Assembly: GCF_016405965.1 (NCBI RefSeq)
Contig: NZ_JAEFCD010000034.1
Span: 1-52,109, forward strand
Source: Alteromonas sp. IB21
Lineage (GTDB): Bacteria; Pseudomonadota; Gammaproteobacteria; Enterobacterales; Alteromonadaceae
Reading direction: 5' to 3'
Length of the DNA: 52,109 nt
Position 1 is the first letter of the stretch. Every line of letters starts with the position of its first letter. Below the pieces are notes generated by a model, which was given only the letters and a program-made list of their open reading frames with translations, had not been told where the DNA came from and did not search any database. This document shows positions 1 through 8,996 of this stretch, one piece after another. The translations under genes were made by a program, and so were the position numbers.

Positions 1-110
1 CAGTTGAGATAATTATCCCTTAACTGGCTGTGTGAATCTATTGGAGCACGTCAATACGCTATTTAGGTCAATTGATACGTTTGTTAAAAGGGGATAGTTT
101 ACCCTTAAAA

Positions 111-3100
111 TTATGTCACGGCTTGATTTCTATATCGATATCGTTGGAACGCTGCCACTAAGGTGGGCGTAAAAACCAAAGACAGAATGACAGAGAATCC
201 CACACCTCCTGCTAAAACCACGGCCAGCGGAGGCCAAAAACTGCCTTCACTAAAGAGTAAAAGGGGTATTAAGCCCCCGACAGTAGTGAAGGTTGTTGAT
301 AGAATATGACGGCTGCAGCTCATGGTTTCTTCGACAATGGCCTTGGTGTCGCCTTGTTTTGCTTTGGGATTTGCGTTAATCGCGGCAATCACAACAATAG
401 AGCCATTAATTGCCACACCGATAAGCCCAGCACAGCCTAGCAAAGGGTTAAAGCCTACTGGTAATTCTGAAATCCATAAGCTAAACATGCCTAGCCCTAC
501 CGAAAGAATAGCGACAAGTCCAATAACGCCAGCCATACGTAAGCTGGTAAACGTTAGAATCAGCGTTGTCACCATCAAGACTAAAAGTACAGGCGCATAG
601 GTAGCCAGTTGACCAAGCGCCTGGCGCTGTTCATCAGCATCACCCGCTAAGTGAATGCGATAACCTTCGGGTAAAATCAATCGGGATTCCAGCAAATCTC
701 TCAAATGATTACTTGCATCTATAGGTGGCACGCCTGGCAGTAGGAAAGCCTGGATCCGATTAAGTCGTTCCCCGTCAACTCGCGTAATGCTGCTCGTTGC
801 AGGCTCAAGCGTTAGGTTGGTCACTGCTGCAAGCGGCGACCAGGAAATAGCATTATCACCTACTACAGGAATAGGCATGGCGTCCACACCTGTCACATTT
901 TGTCTAAAGGCTTCATCTAACCTGACGCGAACCGGAATCTCCTCAGTGCTCTCTAGTACCGAGCCCCCCGTTATACCAGAAAAGTTAATTTGCATTTGGT
1001 TGGCTAACTCTGAAAGGGTCAAACCTAAATAGGATAGGCTGTCACTGTCTGCATTAATTTTTAACTCTGGCTCACCCATAGAGATGCTGGTGATTGTCTG
1101 TGATATGCCGTCGACTTCTGACATCAACATACGTACTTTATCGCCAAGTTCGTTCAAGGTATTTAAGTCTGGACCGAAAATTTCCACTTCAACAGGGGCC
1201 GCAATTGGCGGGCCCTGTCCGAACGCTCGCACTACTATCTGTACCTCTGGATAGCTGACATCGAGCTTCCGCTGGAGCTTGCCTACAAGGGAAGCCGCAT
1301 CTTCTACCGTGGCGGTGGATACTACGGCATTGGCAAAGTAAGGCATGTTGTCTCGGGTCATCATTTGATTGTAATACACCGAAGGGGCAGAGCCTCCTAC
1401 AAGCCAACTCACTTGCTCAACACCTTCTTCACTGCGTATGGAACTATCAATTTTGCGCACATATTGGGTGGTGTTGTCGAAACTGCTCCCTTCCTTTGTC
1501 CATAAATAGACTTCGAACTGGTCCCTGTCTGCACTTGGGAAAAACACGTTAGCAAGTGTTGTTGATAAGACAAAGCCTGATAAGCAAAGTAAAGCGATAA
1601 CAGGCAACACAAGAAGAGGCTGTTTAATCCATCGTCCTAATTGCTTTTTAAATGCAAGACTAAGTTCTGGCGCTTGAATTCCAACTTTCCACCATGATGG
1701 TGATGCCACATTTTCTTGTGAAACACCATCATTTTTAGGTAAAAAGCGCGCCGCTAATGCAGCGATAATAGTCAGCGAAATAAATAGCGAACCAATAAGC
1801 GCCATCACCACGCTTATCGCAATAGGTCCAACAAAGTCACCGATGTTTCCGTTTAACAGAAAGATGGGCATAAAGCCTAAGATGGTCGTCAGCGTTGATG
1901 CCAGCAGCGGGGCAAATAGATGAGAAACACTCTTGGCCATAGCGCCTACGCGCGTTAGGTCAGGGTCCTGCAGATTAATTCGAATTTCATCGGTAATTAC
2001 GATTGCATTATCGATGAGCAGGCCAATGGCGATGATCATGCCAAAGATAGACATTTGATGGATTTGCTCGTTATAAAAATTCAACGAAAAGAGCGCAAAT
2101 GCAGCACATAAGGGTAAGGCCAAGCCAACAATCCACGCCGCGCGAAACCCCATAAACAGTAAAATAACCAGCATAACCACGGCGCAGCCCATCAAGAGAT
2201 TCATAGATAAATCGGCAAGGCGCGTAGCGGTGTACGCATTCTGTTCAAACGCAATCGTTGCCGTCAACGTACCGCTAAAATCTTGATTGAATTGCTCCAC
2301 CACCTCAAGGGCGTTTTTTGTCCAAACGTCGGAACGCAGGGATGGTTGCATGCGAGCGGCAACAAAAATAGATTCTTCGCCATTTAGATAGGCCACTTCA
2401 GTTCGAGGGGTTGTAAAACTCCTTTCTACCGTTGCTACGTCTTCAACCCGCAAATAGCGCCCCTCTATGTTAATTAACGGGATGGAAGCAATCATGTTGA
2501 CGCCGTCAAGGCCTTCGCCGACCGTAAAACGCAGGTTGCTTTGCTTTGAATTCAGCATACCTGCAGGTAATTTGGGGTCCGCCCGACTAATCAGATGACT
2601 CACTTGTTGCAGATTAAGACCTGTTGCCGCCAGTTTGACGGGGTCAATATTAACGCTTATCTCTTCCTGCGGCGCGCCGTATACCCGCACTAATTCAGTA
2701 CCGTTTACGTTTCGCAGTCTATCGGTTAATTCCTGGGCCAAGCGCGCGGTAAGCGTTATGGGTGTATTTTCAAAATGGTCGGCGCGAACAGAAAGCAACA
2801 AAGTAAACGCAGTAGCGCCCCGTTTCTCGTCAAAAATTGGCGCCATTGCACCTTCTGGAAACAGCTCTGCTGCCGCGCCAATAGCATCGCGTATCTCACT
2901 GAAAAGCTGCTCATTACTGGTGTTATTAATCCAATCTTGTGTCTCAATTAAAATAATAGAAATACCCGCACGCGATGTAGACTTAACTTCTTTTATTTCA
3001 AAGATTTCTCTTAACCTGTCTTCGAGTACATCGCTTACTAAGGCTTCAACCCGTTCTGCAGATGCGCCTGGGTACTGGGTAATAATGAGCGCGTTGCGAG

Positions 3101-3257
3101 TATCTATTCGGGGATCTTCTATTCGGGGCAGTGAAGCTAAGGCTGAAAGTCCAGCGGTGATCAAAATAAGGAGGCTTAATACCAGCAGATGCCCCCGTCG
3201 ATAAAAGAGTGTGTACCAAGGATACGGCTTATCAGTATCAAAATTGGACGTCTTCAC
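111..3257 (-). CDS. RND efflux transporter, inner-membrane permease (AcrB/HAE1-like)
   Basis: This 1048-residue protein has the size and duplicated layout of an AcrB-type RND pump: TM1 at about residues 23-43, a large periplasmic porter loop, a TM bundle at about 350-510, a second periplasmic loop and a final TM bundle. It should export small hydrophobic compounds from the inner membrane or periplasm, driven by protons, with the adaptor encoded just upstream and an outer-membrane channel encoded elsewhere. The start is GTG, and its G is the last base of the adaptor's TAG stop (TAGTG), so translation is probably coupled. Oddity: the TM4 relay, DD in AcrB, reads D416-N417, and the TM10 lysine position reads I950 before N951. 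The pump therefore belongs to a divergent RND subgroup, and its coupling residues cannot be assumed from AcrB. Substrates are unknown. Confidence 0.93.
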   Translation of the reverse strand: MKTSNFDTDKPYPWYTLFYRRGHLLVLSLLILITAGLSALASLPRIEDPRIDTRNALIITQYPGASAERVEALVSDVLEDRLREIFEIKEVKSTSRAGISIILIETQDWINNTSNEQLFSEIRDAIGAAAELFPEGAMAPIFDEKRGATAFTLLLSVRADHFENTPITLTARLAQELTDRLRNVNGTELVRVYGAPQEEISVNIDPVKLAATGLNLQQVSHLISRADPKLPAGMLNSKQSNLRFTVGEGLDGVNMIASIPLINIEGRYLRVEDVATVERSFTTPRTEVAYLNGEESIFVAARMQPSLRSDVWTKNALEVVEQFNQDFSGTLTATIAFEQNAYTATRLADLSMNLLMGCAVVMLVILLFMGFRAAWIVGLALPLCAAFALFSLNFYNEQIHQMSIFGMIIAIGLLIDNAIVITDEIRINLQDPDLTRVGAMAKSVSHLFAPLLASTLTTILGFMPIFLLNGNIGDFVGPIAISVVMALIGSLFISLTIIAALAARFLPKNDGVSQENVASPSWWKVGIQAPELSLAFKKQLGRWIKQPLLVLPVIALLCLSGFVLSTTLANVFFPSADRDQFEVYLWTKEGSSFDNTTQYVRKIDSSIRSEEGVEQVSWLVGGSAPSVYYNQMMTRDNMPYFANAVVSTATVEDAASLVGKLQRKLDVSYPEVQIVVRAFGQGPPIAAPVEVEIFGPDLNTLNELGDKVRMLMSEVDGISQTITSISMGEPELKINADSDSLSYLGLTLSELANQMQINFSGITGGSVLESTEEIPVRVRLDEAFRQNVTGVDAMPIPVVGDNAISWSPLAAVTNLTLEPATSSITRVDGERLNRIQAFLLPGVPPIDASNHLRDLLESRLILPEGYRIHLAGDADEQRQALGQLATYAPVLLVLMVTTLILTFTSLRMAGVIGLVAILSVGLGMFSLWISELPVGFNPLLGCAGLIGVAINGSIVVIAAINANPKAKQGDTKAIVEETMSCSRHILSTTFTTVGGLIPLLLFSEGSFWPPLAVVLAGGVGFSVILSLVFTPTLVAAFQRYRYRNQAVT

Positions 3258-4399
3258 TAGCGCGCTCCGGCTTGATGTTGACTGGGCACCGATACCATTT
3301 GGCCAGGGGCGAGCTTATGCGTCCCTTCACTTACGTACATTTCGCCGTCTTTAAGTGCACCACGAACGAATGCTTTGTTTCCATCGGTATACACCACTTC
3401 AACAACTCGCGCTTCTAGCTGGGCGTTCTGCTGATTGGTTAGCACAAATACACGCCACAAGCCGCGTAGGCCGTTACTTAACGCGTTAACAGGGAGCCAA
3501 GCTCCTGTCTCAGTATGAGAACGAAAGCCAGATAAAATCGCCATGTCGCCCGGACGGACACGCTCATTACTGTTCAACGTGACAAGAATATCAATGGTAC
3601 GGGTTTGCACATTACGAACAGGAAGACGCTGTGTGATTGTGCCTGCTACGTTTATGTCTCCAACTTTCACGAGAACAGGTTCGTTTATATCGAACTGCTC
3701 GACCACGTCAGCGGGCACAGCAAACCGAGCTTGGTAGTTATCTATACTCGTAATGCCAAAAACTGGGCTGCCTGCACTCACCACACTCCCTTCATCGAAA
3801 AAGCGGCGATTTACAACGCCTTCAAACGGCGCAATTAGTGTGGTTTTTTCAATTTCCACGCCTAGGGAATTAAGTGCAGCCTTAATTTCGCTCACCTGAG
3901 CTTTCGCCACATTTAAGCTTGCTTTTGCTTCATCCAGACGTTGTGCAGACTCAAGTTTTTTCTCAACCAGAGAAATAGTGCGTTCGTTATTTACTTTCGC
4001 AAGCGCCAGATCAGCATTAGCCCGTTCAAGTGAAGCCTGAAGTTCTTGCTGTCTTGCGCTCAGCCTTTTAACATCTTGATAGGCAAGCTTATCGCCTTTG
4101 CGAACCATGTCCCCTTCTTCAACAAGAAGGTCGGTGACCTGTCCTGCCACATCAAAAGAAAGTGTGGTGGCCTTCGGCGATTCAATTAATCCGAATACAT
4201 TCACCGGCGTTTCAAAGCCCGACTGTATGCTAATAGTCCCTGTAGACACAGCAACGGGGAGTCGTGCCTCAGGGCTTTGTGTCGCGTTGCCGAGGCCTGC
4301 GGTCATTAACAGGATAACTAACGCTGCCGTAAAACCAACAATGGAAATAATAAGCGTGAGTTTGCCACCTTTTGTTGAGGCCGACGCTGAAGCTGTCAT
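3257..4399 (-). CDS. RND efflux periplasmic adaptor (membrane fusion protein, AcrA/HlyD family)
   Basis: This is the adaptor that bridges the RND permease to an outer-membrane channel. An N-terminal membrane anchor lies at about residues 12-35. It is followed by a biotinyl-lipoyl-like half with the motif VRKGDKL, a long alpha-helical hairpin rich in E, A, K and L, the second lipoyl half (LIAPFEGVV) and C-terminal beta-barrel and proximal domains. A GTG at 4429 would add ten residues, but the ATG at 4399 is preceded by an AAGGGA ribosome-binding site at good spacing, so I use 4399 (380 aa). There is no lipobox, so it appears TM-anchored rather than lipidated. It is the first gene of the operon and lies divergent from the TetR gene. 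Confidence 0.92.
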   Translation of the reverse strand: MTASASASTKGGKLTLIISIVGFTAALVILLMTAGLGNATQSPEARLPVAVSTGTISIQSGFETPVNVFGLIESPKATTLSFDVAGQVTDLLVEEGDMVRKGDKLAYQDVKRLSARQQELQASLERANADLALAKVNNERTISLVEKKLESAQRLDEAKASLNVAKAQVSEIKAALNSLGVEIEKTTLIAPFEGVVNRRFFDEGSVVSAGSPVFGITSIDNYQARFAVPADVVEQFDINEPVLVKVGDINVAGTITQRLPVRNVQTRTIDILVTLNSNERVRPGDMAILSGFRSHTETGAWLPVNALSNGLRGLWRVFVLTNQQNAQLEARVVEVVYTDGNKAFVRGALKDGEMYVSEGTHKLAPGQMVSVPSQHQAGAR

Positions 4400-4462
4400 A
4401 ACAAGTCCCTTAACCCTTCTAGAGCGCACCCTAGGCTATATTTGCATACTTATTGTGCTATG

Positions 4463-4490
4463 CTAGTATATAAATACTAGACCGTCCAGT
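4463..4490. promoter_or_regulatory. Candidate TetR operator between the divergent efflux operon and its repressor
   Basis: Two overlapping inverted repeats sit in the divergent gap. CTAGTAT-ataa-ATACTAG (4463-4480) is perfect. ACTAGAC-c-GTCCAGT (4476-4490) pairs at 6 of 7 positions. On the minus strand a good -10 hexamer, TATACT, lies within the first repeat, so a bound dimer would block the efflux promoter and probably the tetR promoter as well. Assignment as the TetR site is inferred from position and symmetry only. Confidence 0.45.
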
Positions 4491-4521
4491 TTGATATATC
4501 TATTTTTAAGCGAGAGTTCAT

Positions 4522-5163
4522 TTGGCTACTATAAAAAAGCAAGGCCGCCCAAAAAGCGAAGAGAAATATCACATGATCTTGCACGCGGCGTCTCACCTTT
4601 TCTTACAAGAAGGGTTTGCTAATACGTCAATGGACACGGTTGCAAAAGCATCAGGCGTGTCTAAACAAACCGTCTATTCGCACTTTGATAGCAAAGACGC
4701 GCTATTTACGGCAGCAATCACGTCGAAATGTCGTTCATATCAACTGGATGCTCAACAACTTGTTAGTTCAACGGCACACGCTCTTTCTCTTACTGACTGT
4801 TTAATTAAAGTTGGTAGTCAGTTCATGCGCTTATTACAAGATCCAGATGCCATCGCGATTTTCCGGGTCATCATTGCAGAGGCAGTACATAGCCCTCATG
4901 TCGCAACACTGTTTTACCAAGCTGGCCCTGAAGCGTCACTTGAAACGTTAAGCAATGTCATTGAAAAGTTCGGCGAAGGCAACGTAGACCGAAACATAGC
5001 ACAGCAACTTGCGGTAGATTATTGTGCACTGTTAAAAGGTGAATTTCATACTATGATGCTTTGTGGCATACAGTCACCGCTTTCAGATAAAGAAATTCAT
5101 ACGCACGTAAGGCGTGCCGCAGAAAAAATACTTATACTCTTCACCCATTACATTCGCGCGTAA
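4522..5163 (+). CDS. TetR/AcrR-family transcriptional regulator
   Basis: This 213-residue protein has a classic N-terminal TetR helix-turn-helix at about residues 15-62 (AASHLFLQEGFANTSMDTVA, then GVSKQTVYSHFDSKDALF). The helical C-terminal half, ligand-binding and dimerising in this family, is not recognisable to a named ligand class. The start is TTG at 4522, with a weak GCGAGAG ribosome-binding site about 6 bases upstream; no ATG nearby keeps the full HTH. It is divergent from the RND adaptor/permease operon, the usual arrangement for a local drug-responsive repressor, so it most likely represses that operon and itself. The inducer is unknown. Confidence 0.9.
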   Translation: MATIKKQGRPKSEEKYHMILHAASHLFLQEGFANTSMDTVAKASGVSKQTVYSHFDSKDALFTAAITSKCRSYQLDAQQLVSSTAHALSLTDCLIKVGSQFMRLLQDPDAIAIFRVIIAEAVHSPHVATLFYQAGPEASLETLSNVIEKFGEGNVDRNIAQQLAVDYCALLKGEFHTMMLCGIQSPLSDKEIHTHVRRAAEKILILFTHYIRA

Positions 5164-5422
5164 AGCCAGCTTTTACCGGACAAACGCATAGAGATATCCC
5201 AGCCCTTATAATCTCGCACGCTAGGTTAAATCGTGTTGCGCGCCTTCAATGAATAGGCTGCTTTGCAATACAAGAGAATCAACCCAAGCGCGCTTAATAG
5301 AAAAAAGTTCAATCCCTCTCAGTAACCTTACAAAAACGTAGTGCAAAGTTCATCTTGTCCTAATGACTTAAATGAAGCGGTATTATACACTAGCGCCGTT
5401 TTCGTTGATGATTGAGAAGCGT

Positions 5423-6436
5423 ATGTCTGACTTTACCGGTAACCACATTCTTTCGGTTAATCAATTCGAGCGCGAAGCTATCGAGAAAGTATTCTCCGTC
5501 GCCAACTCCATGAAACCCTATGCCAAGCGCCAGAAGCGAACCACAGTGCTTGACGGCGCTATCCTCGGCAATTTGTTTTTTGAGCCAAGTACCCGTACAC
5601 GGGTCAGCTTTGGTACTGCCTTTAACCTTCTCGGTGGCGAGGTAAGAGAAACCACGGGAATGTCGAGCTCAGCGCTTGCTAAAGGCGAGTCCTTATACGA
5701 CACCGCACGCGTATTAAGTGGCTATTCAGACATAATTGCGATGCGTCACCCCGCGGCGGGCTCTGTTGCTGAGTTTGCCGAGGGAAGCCGAGTTCCGGTG
5801 ATCAACGGTGGCGACGGTGCAAACGAGCACCCCACACAAGCATTGCTTGACCTGTTCACTATCAAAAGCGAACTTGAGTACAATGGTCAGGGTATTGATG
5901 GGCTGCACATCGCGATGATTGGTGATTTGCGCTACGGACGAACCGTGCATTCCCTGTCACGCCTTCTTTGCTTGTTTAAAAACATTCGATTCACGCTAAT
6001 CTCACCCAAAGAATTAGCCATGCCGCAACCCATTATTGATGCGATAGAAAACGCGGGCCATCAGCTCACCGTTACTGAAACTCTCGAAGGCAATATGGAT
6101 GCGGATATTTGCTATCAAACTCGCATTCAAGAAGAGCGCTTTCCTTCACAAGAGGAGGCCAATAAATATCGCGGTAAATTCAGACTTAATCAGTCAATTT
6201 ACACCAAACATTTTCAGTCGAAGACCGTTATCATGCATCCACTTCCAAGAGATTCTCGTATGGAAGCCAACGAATTAGATAACGATCTAAACCTTAATCC
6301 GAACCTCGCTATTTTCAGACAAACCGACAACGGTGTGTTGGTAAGAATGGCGTTATTCGCGCTAACCCTTGGAGTAGAAAATCTATTGACCAAATATGAG
6401 CGTGATGTGGTTTGGTTCAGCAATAAGAGTAAGTAA
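5423..6436 (+). CDS. pyrB: Aspartate carbamoyltransferase, catalytic subunit
   Basis: The enzyme condenses carbamoyl phosphate with aspartate to give N-carbamoyl-aspartate in pyrimidine synthesis. Carbamoyl-phosphate and aspartate site motifs are intact: FFEPSTRTR (STRTR at residues 56-60), MRHPAAGS near 107-114, HPTQALLD (136-143) and HPLPR (272-276). I start at the ATG at 5423, which has GAGAAG 4 bases upstream; an in-frame ATG at 5372 would add 17 residues with no homologous look. The protein has about 337 residues, longer than the roughly 310 of E. coli PyrB, through a C-terminal tail. No pyrI regulatory-subunit gene follows; hemL begins 4 bases after the stop. Allosteric control by CTP through PyrI is therefore not evident at this locus. 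Confidence 0.93.
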   Translation: MSDFTGNHILSVNQFEREAIEKVFSVANSMKPYAKRQKRTTVLDGAILGNLFFEPSTRTRVSFGTAFNLLGGEVRETTGMSSSALAKGESLYDTARVLSGYSDIIAMRHPAAGSVAEFAEGSRVPVINGGDGANEHPTQALLDLFTIKSELEYNGQGIDGLHIAMIGDLRYGRTVHSLSRLLCLFKNIRFTLISPKELAMPQPIIDAIENAGHQLTVTETLEGNMDADICYQTRIQEERFPSQEEANKYRGKFRLNQSIYTKHFQSKTVIMHPLPRDSRMEANELDNDLNLNPNLAIFRQTDNGVLVRMALFALTLGVENLLTKYERDVVWFSNKSK

Positions 6437-6440
6437 TTAC

Positions 6441-7721
6441 ATGCAAAAATCTGAAGCCCTTTTTACCCGCGCCCAAAAAACCATTCCAGGTGGCGTAAAT
6501 TCACCAGTTCGCGCTTTTAAAGCAGTAGGCGGAACGCCACGCTTTATCACTAAAGCGGACGGCGCTTATATGTGGGATGCGGATGGAAAGCAATACATCG
6601 ACTATATCCAGTCTTGGGGCCCTATGGTTCTGGGTCACAATAACGCGAAGATCCGCGAAGCGGTAATTGAGGCTTCGTACAACGGCCTTTCTTTCGGCGC
6701 ACCAACAGAAGCCGAAGTCATTATGGCTGAGTTGGTAAGCGAAATCGTACCTTCAATGGAAATGGTACGCATGGTGAACTCTGGAACAGAAGCCACTATG
6801 TCGGCAATACGCCTTGCTCGTGGCTACACCGGCAGAGATAAGATCGTTAAATTCGAGGGTTGTTACCACGGCCATGCAGACTCCCTACTTGTAAAAGCAG
6901 GGTCTGGTGCACTAACGCTTGGCGTACCCAGTTCGCCTGGTGTTCCGGCTAATGTGGCGGAACATACACTAACTGTCGAATACAATAACATTGAGAGCGT
7001 AAAAGAGGTTTTCGAAGCTCACGGTAATGATATTGCGTGCATCATTGTAGAGCCGGTTGCTGGTAATATGAACTGCATACCTCCTGTAGAAGGCTTTTTA
7101 GAAGGACTTCGTGCCGTCTGCGATCAGTACGGCAGTGTATTAATTTTCGACGAAGTAATGACGGGCTTTCGCGTATCTCGCGGTGGTGCACAAGAGCGTT
7201 ATAACGTTAAACCTGACCTAACGTGTCTTGGAAAAGTGATTGGTGGCGGTATGCCTGTTGGCTGTTTTGGTGGTCGCCGTGACATCATTACTCACATCGC
7301 GCCAACCGGGCCCATCTACCAAGCGGGTACATTATCGGGTAACCCTGTCGCCATGGCTGCAGGCCTTGCTGCACTGACGCAAATTAAGGAGCCTGGTCTT
7401 TACGATTCAATTTTTGAAAATACGCAAGCGTTAGTTGACGGATTCCAAGCCCTAGCCAACAAACACAATATTAGCCTAACCACTAATATAGCGGGGAGCA
7501 TGTTTGGGATATTCTTTACTGACGTTGAGAAAGTTACCAATTATAAACAGGCAATTAACTGTAATACCGAGCAGTTCAATAAATTCTATCACGGTATGCT
7601 AGAACAGGGTGTTTATTTAGCCCCCGCTTCTTACGAAGCTGGCTTTGTTTCCAAATCACACAATGCTGAAGTTATTGAAAAGACACTAGCCGCGGCGGAT
7701 AAAGTGTTCTCAACTTTATAA
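6441..7721 (+). CDS. hemL: Glutamate-1-semialdehyde 2,1-aminomutase
   Basis: This PLP enzyme converts glutamate-1-semialdehyde to 5-aminolevulinate in the C5 heme pathway. The product is 426 residues from the ATG at 6441, the usual length. It shows the class III aminotransferase features: [14 protein letters not shown] near 114-127, [10 protein letters not shown] (141-150), FDEVMTGFR (236-244) and the PLP-binding lysine K265 in [13 protein letters not shown]. An upstream GTG/ATG extension in frame overlaps pyrB and is not family-like. The 4-bp gap after pyrB suggests co-transcription. The pairing with pyrB has no obvious metabolic logic. Confidence 0.96.
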   Translation: MQKSEALFTRAQKTIPGGVNSPVRAFKAVGGTPRFITKADGAYMWDADGKQYIDYIQSWGPMVLGHNNAKIREAVIEASYNGLSFGAPTEAEVIMAELVSEIVPSMEMVRMVNSGTEATMSAIRLARGYTGRDKIVKFEGCYHGHADSLLVKAGSGALTLGVPSSPGVPANVAEHTLTVEYNNIESVKEVFEAHGNDIACIIVEPVAGNMNCIPPVEGFLEGLRAVCDQYGSVLIFDEVMTGFRVSRGGAQERYNVKPDLTCLGKVIGGGMPVGCFGGRRDIITHIAPTGPIYQAGTLSGNPVAMAAGLAALTQIKEPGLYDSIFENTQALVDGFQALANKHNISLTTNIAGSMFGIFFTDVEKVTNYKQAINCNTEQFNKFYHGMLEQGVYLAPASYEAGFVSKSHNAEVIEKTLAAADKVFSTL

Positions 7722-7751
7722 GCTAATGCCACTTAATTGTTAATTAAAGTC

Positions 7752-7800
7752 CGGCACTTACCCATTTGTAAATGTAATAAAAAGTAATGTGTAAGTGCCG
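7752..7800 (+). repeat. Inverted repeat / stem-loop after hemL
   Basis: A perfect 10-bp inverted repeat (CGGCACTTAC at 7752-7761, GTAAGTGCCG at 7791-7800) encloses 29 A/T-rich bases. The loop contains a smaller palindrome, CATTTGTAAATG. No U-tract follows directly (CCATCTCCTTTAT), so it is not a textbook intrinsic terminator. It probably forms the 3' end or a stabilising hairpin of the pyrB-hemL transcript. Confidence 0.5.
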
Positions 7801-7894
7801 CCATCTCCTTTATACTTTTTCAAACTTATCTGGAAATCCTCTTTGGCTAAATAAGTAGCCTTTAAAATAAAGACGTTGAAAGGTGTTATTAACA

Positions 7895-8971
7895 ATGGAT
7901 TGGCAAACAAGCGCATTGGGTGCGCTTTTTATTTATAGCGCTGTTATTACGATTCTTTACGTTAGGCGCAGTCGTCGCCTAAAATACCGGTTTAGAAAGG
8001 CCCTCTCACGTCGTGTTGACGTTCACCGCTCTACGTTAAAAACACAAGACGACGCCCGCTTTCAAGCTGCCGCTGACGAAGCTCTACGGTTAACCCAAAC
8101 CTTCCAAAAGTTTGTACCCAGACAGTTTGTTGAGCACATGGCAAACTCGGATGTAGACTCACTAGGTCTTGGCTATGCCGCTGAAAACAATGTGGCCATC
8201 ATGTTTTGCGATATACGCGGTTTCGCAGGCTTTTCTGAGCGAATTACACCACAAGAGTTGATGAATTTTCTTAACTCTTATTTCACCAGGATGAATGACC
8301 CTATTCATCAAAATAACGGTTTTATCGATAAGTTTATGGGCGACGCTATTATGTCGCTCTTTGATCACCCCGACGGCACTTCCCAGCAAAAAGCGATGGA
8401 TGCAGTGAATGCTGCCCTTGACTTGCGCAAAGCCCTCGTTATCTACAACGGCCACAGAAAAAACAGTAATTACGAAGCAATCAATATGGGCATTGGTATT
8501 CATTTTGGCCCCGTAATTATGGGAACAGTAGGTTCAGAAGATCGGATGGATACTACCGTTATCGGCGATAGTGTAAATATAGCGTCGAGACTTGAGGCAC
8601 TGTGCCCTAAATATAAAGCGGACATCATTGTCAGCGCGCAGGTACTTAAAACCATTGGCTCAGGATACCCTTACAAAACTCGATTGCTTGACTGGGTTAG
8701 AGTCAAAGGGCGAAAGACACCTATTGAGATTTATGAAGTGCTTAGTCACCTTCCACAGGAAGAGCAAGAACGCAGACTTGCATCACAGTCTAAAATTGCA
8801 GCCGGTGTAGCCTGCCGTATAAATCAACAGTGGGACGATGCCATTTCTTTCTTTGAGGCGGCTATTGCGATGAGTCCAGATGATCCCCTTGCTCATCATC
8901 ATTTGGATGTATGTCGAATCTATCGAAATCGAGACCTCGAGGACGATTGGGATGGCGCGTTAATTTATTAA
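7895..8971 (+). CDS. Membrane-anchored class III adenylate cyclase
   Basis: This likely makes cAMP at the inner membrane. From the ATG at 7895 (AAAGG 11 bases upstream) the protein is 358 residues. It has one TM segment at about 6-23, a basic linker, the juxtacatalytic motif FVPRQFVEHM (73-82), then a class III cyclase domain. Metal ligands are D106 (FCDIRGF) and D150 (FMGDAIMSLF). K146 is the adenine-recognition lysine, the second specificity position is Thr in DTTVIGDSVN, and the transition-state Asn/Arg appear in VNIASRLE. These favour ATP over GTP. A C-terminal stretch at about 295-345 looks like one or two TPR-like helix pairs. An in-frame GTG at 7883 would add only four residues. No cognate sensor is adjacent. 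Confidence 0.9.
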   Translation: MDWQTSALGALFIYSAVITILYVRRSRRLKYRFRKALSRRVDVHRSTLKTQDDARFQAAADEALRLTQTFQKFVPRQFVEHMANSDVDSLGLGYAAENNVAIMFCDIRGFAGFSERITPQELMNFLNSYFTRMNDPIHQNNGFIDKFMGDAIMSLFDHPDGTSQQKAMDAVNAALDLRKALVIYNGHRKNSNYEAINMGIGIHFGPVIMGTVGSEDRMDTTVIGDSVNIASRLEALCPKYKADIIVSAQVLKTIGSGYPYKTRLLDWVRVKGRKTPIEIYEVLSHLPQEEQERRLASQSKIAAGVACRINQQWDDAISFFEAAIAMSPDDPLAHHHLDVCRIYRNRDLEDDWDGALIY

Positions 8972-8996
8972 TCACTCGCTGATTTATTGCGCCTAA

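Noticed and set aside
2635..3204. 189-codon plus-strand open frame inside the RND gene
   Set aside because: Antisense shadow of a well-conserved permease; composition follows the opposite strand and there is no ribosome-binding site.
4098..4466. 122-codon plus-strand frame over the adaptor N-terminus
   Set aside because: It is antisense to a clear membrane fusion protein and shows no domain or ribosome-binding site.
5164..5422. Possible pyrimidine attenuator upstream of pyrB
   Set aside because: I found no hairpin plus U-run or leader peptide, so no attenuator is claimed.
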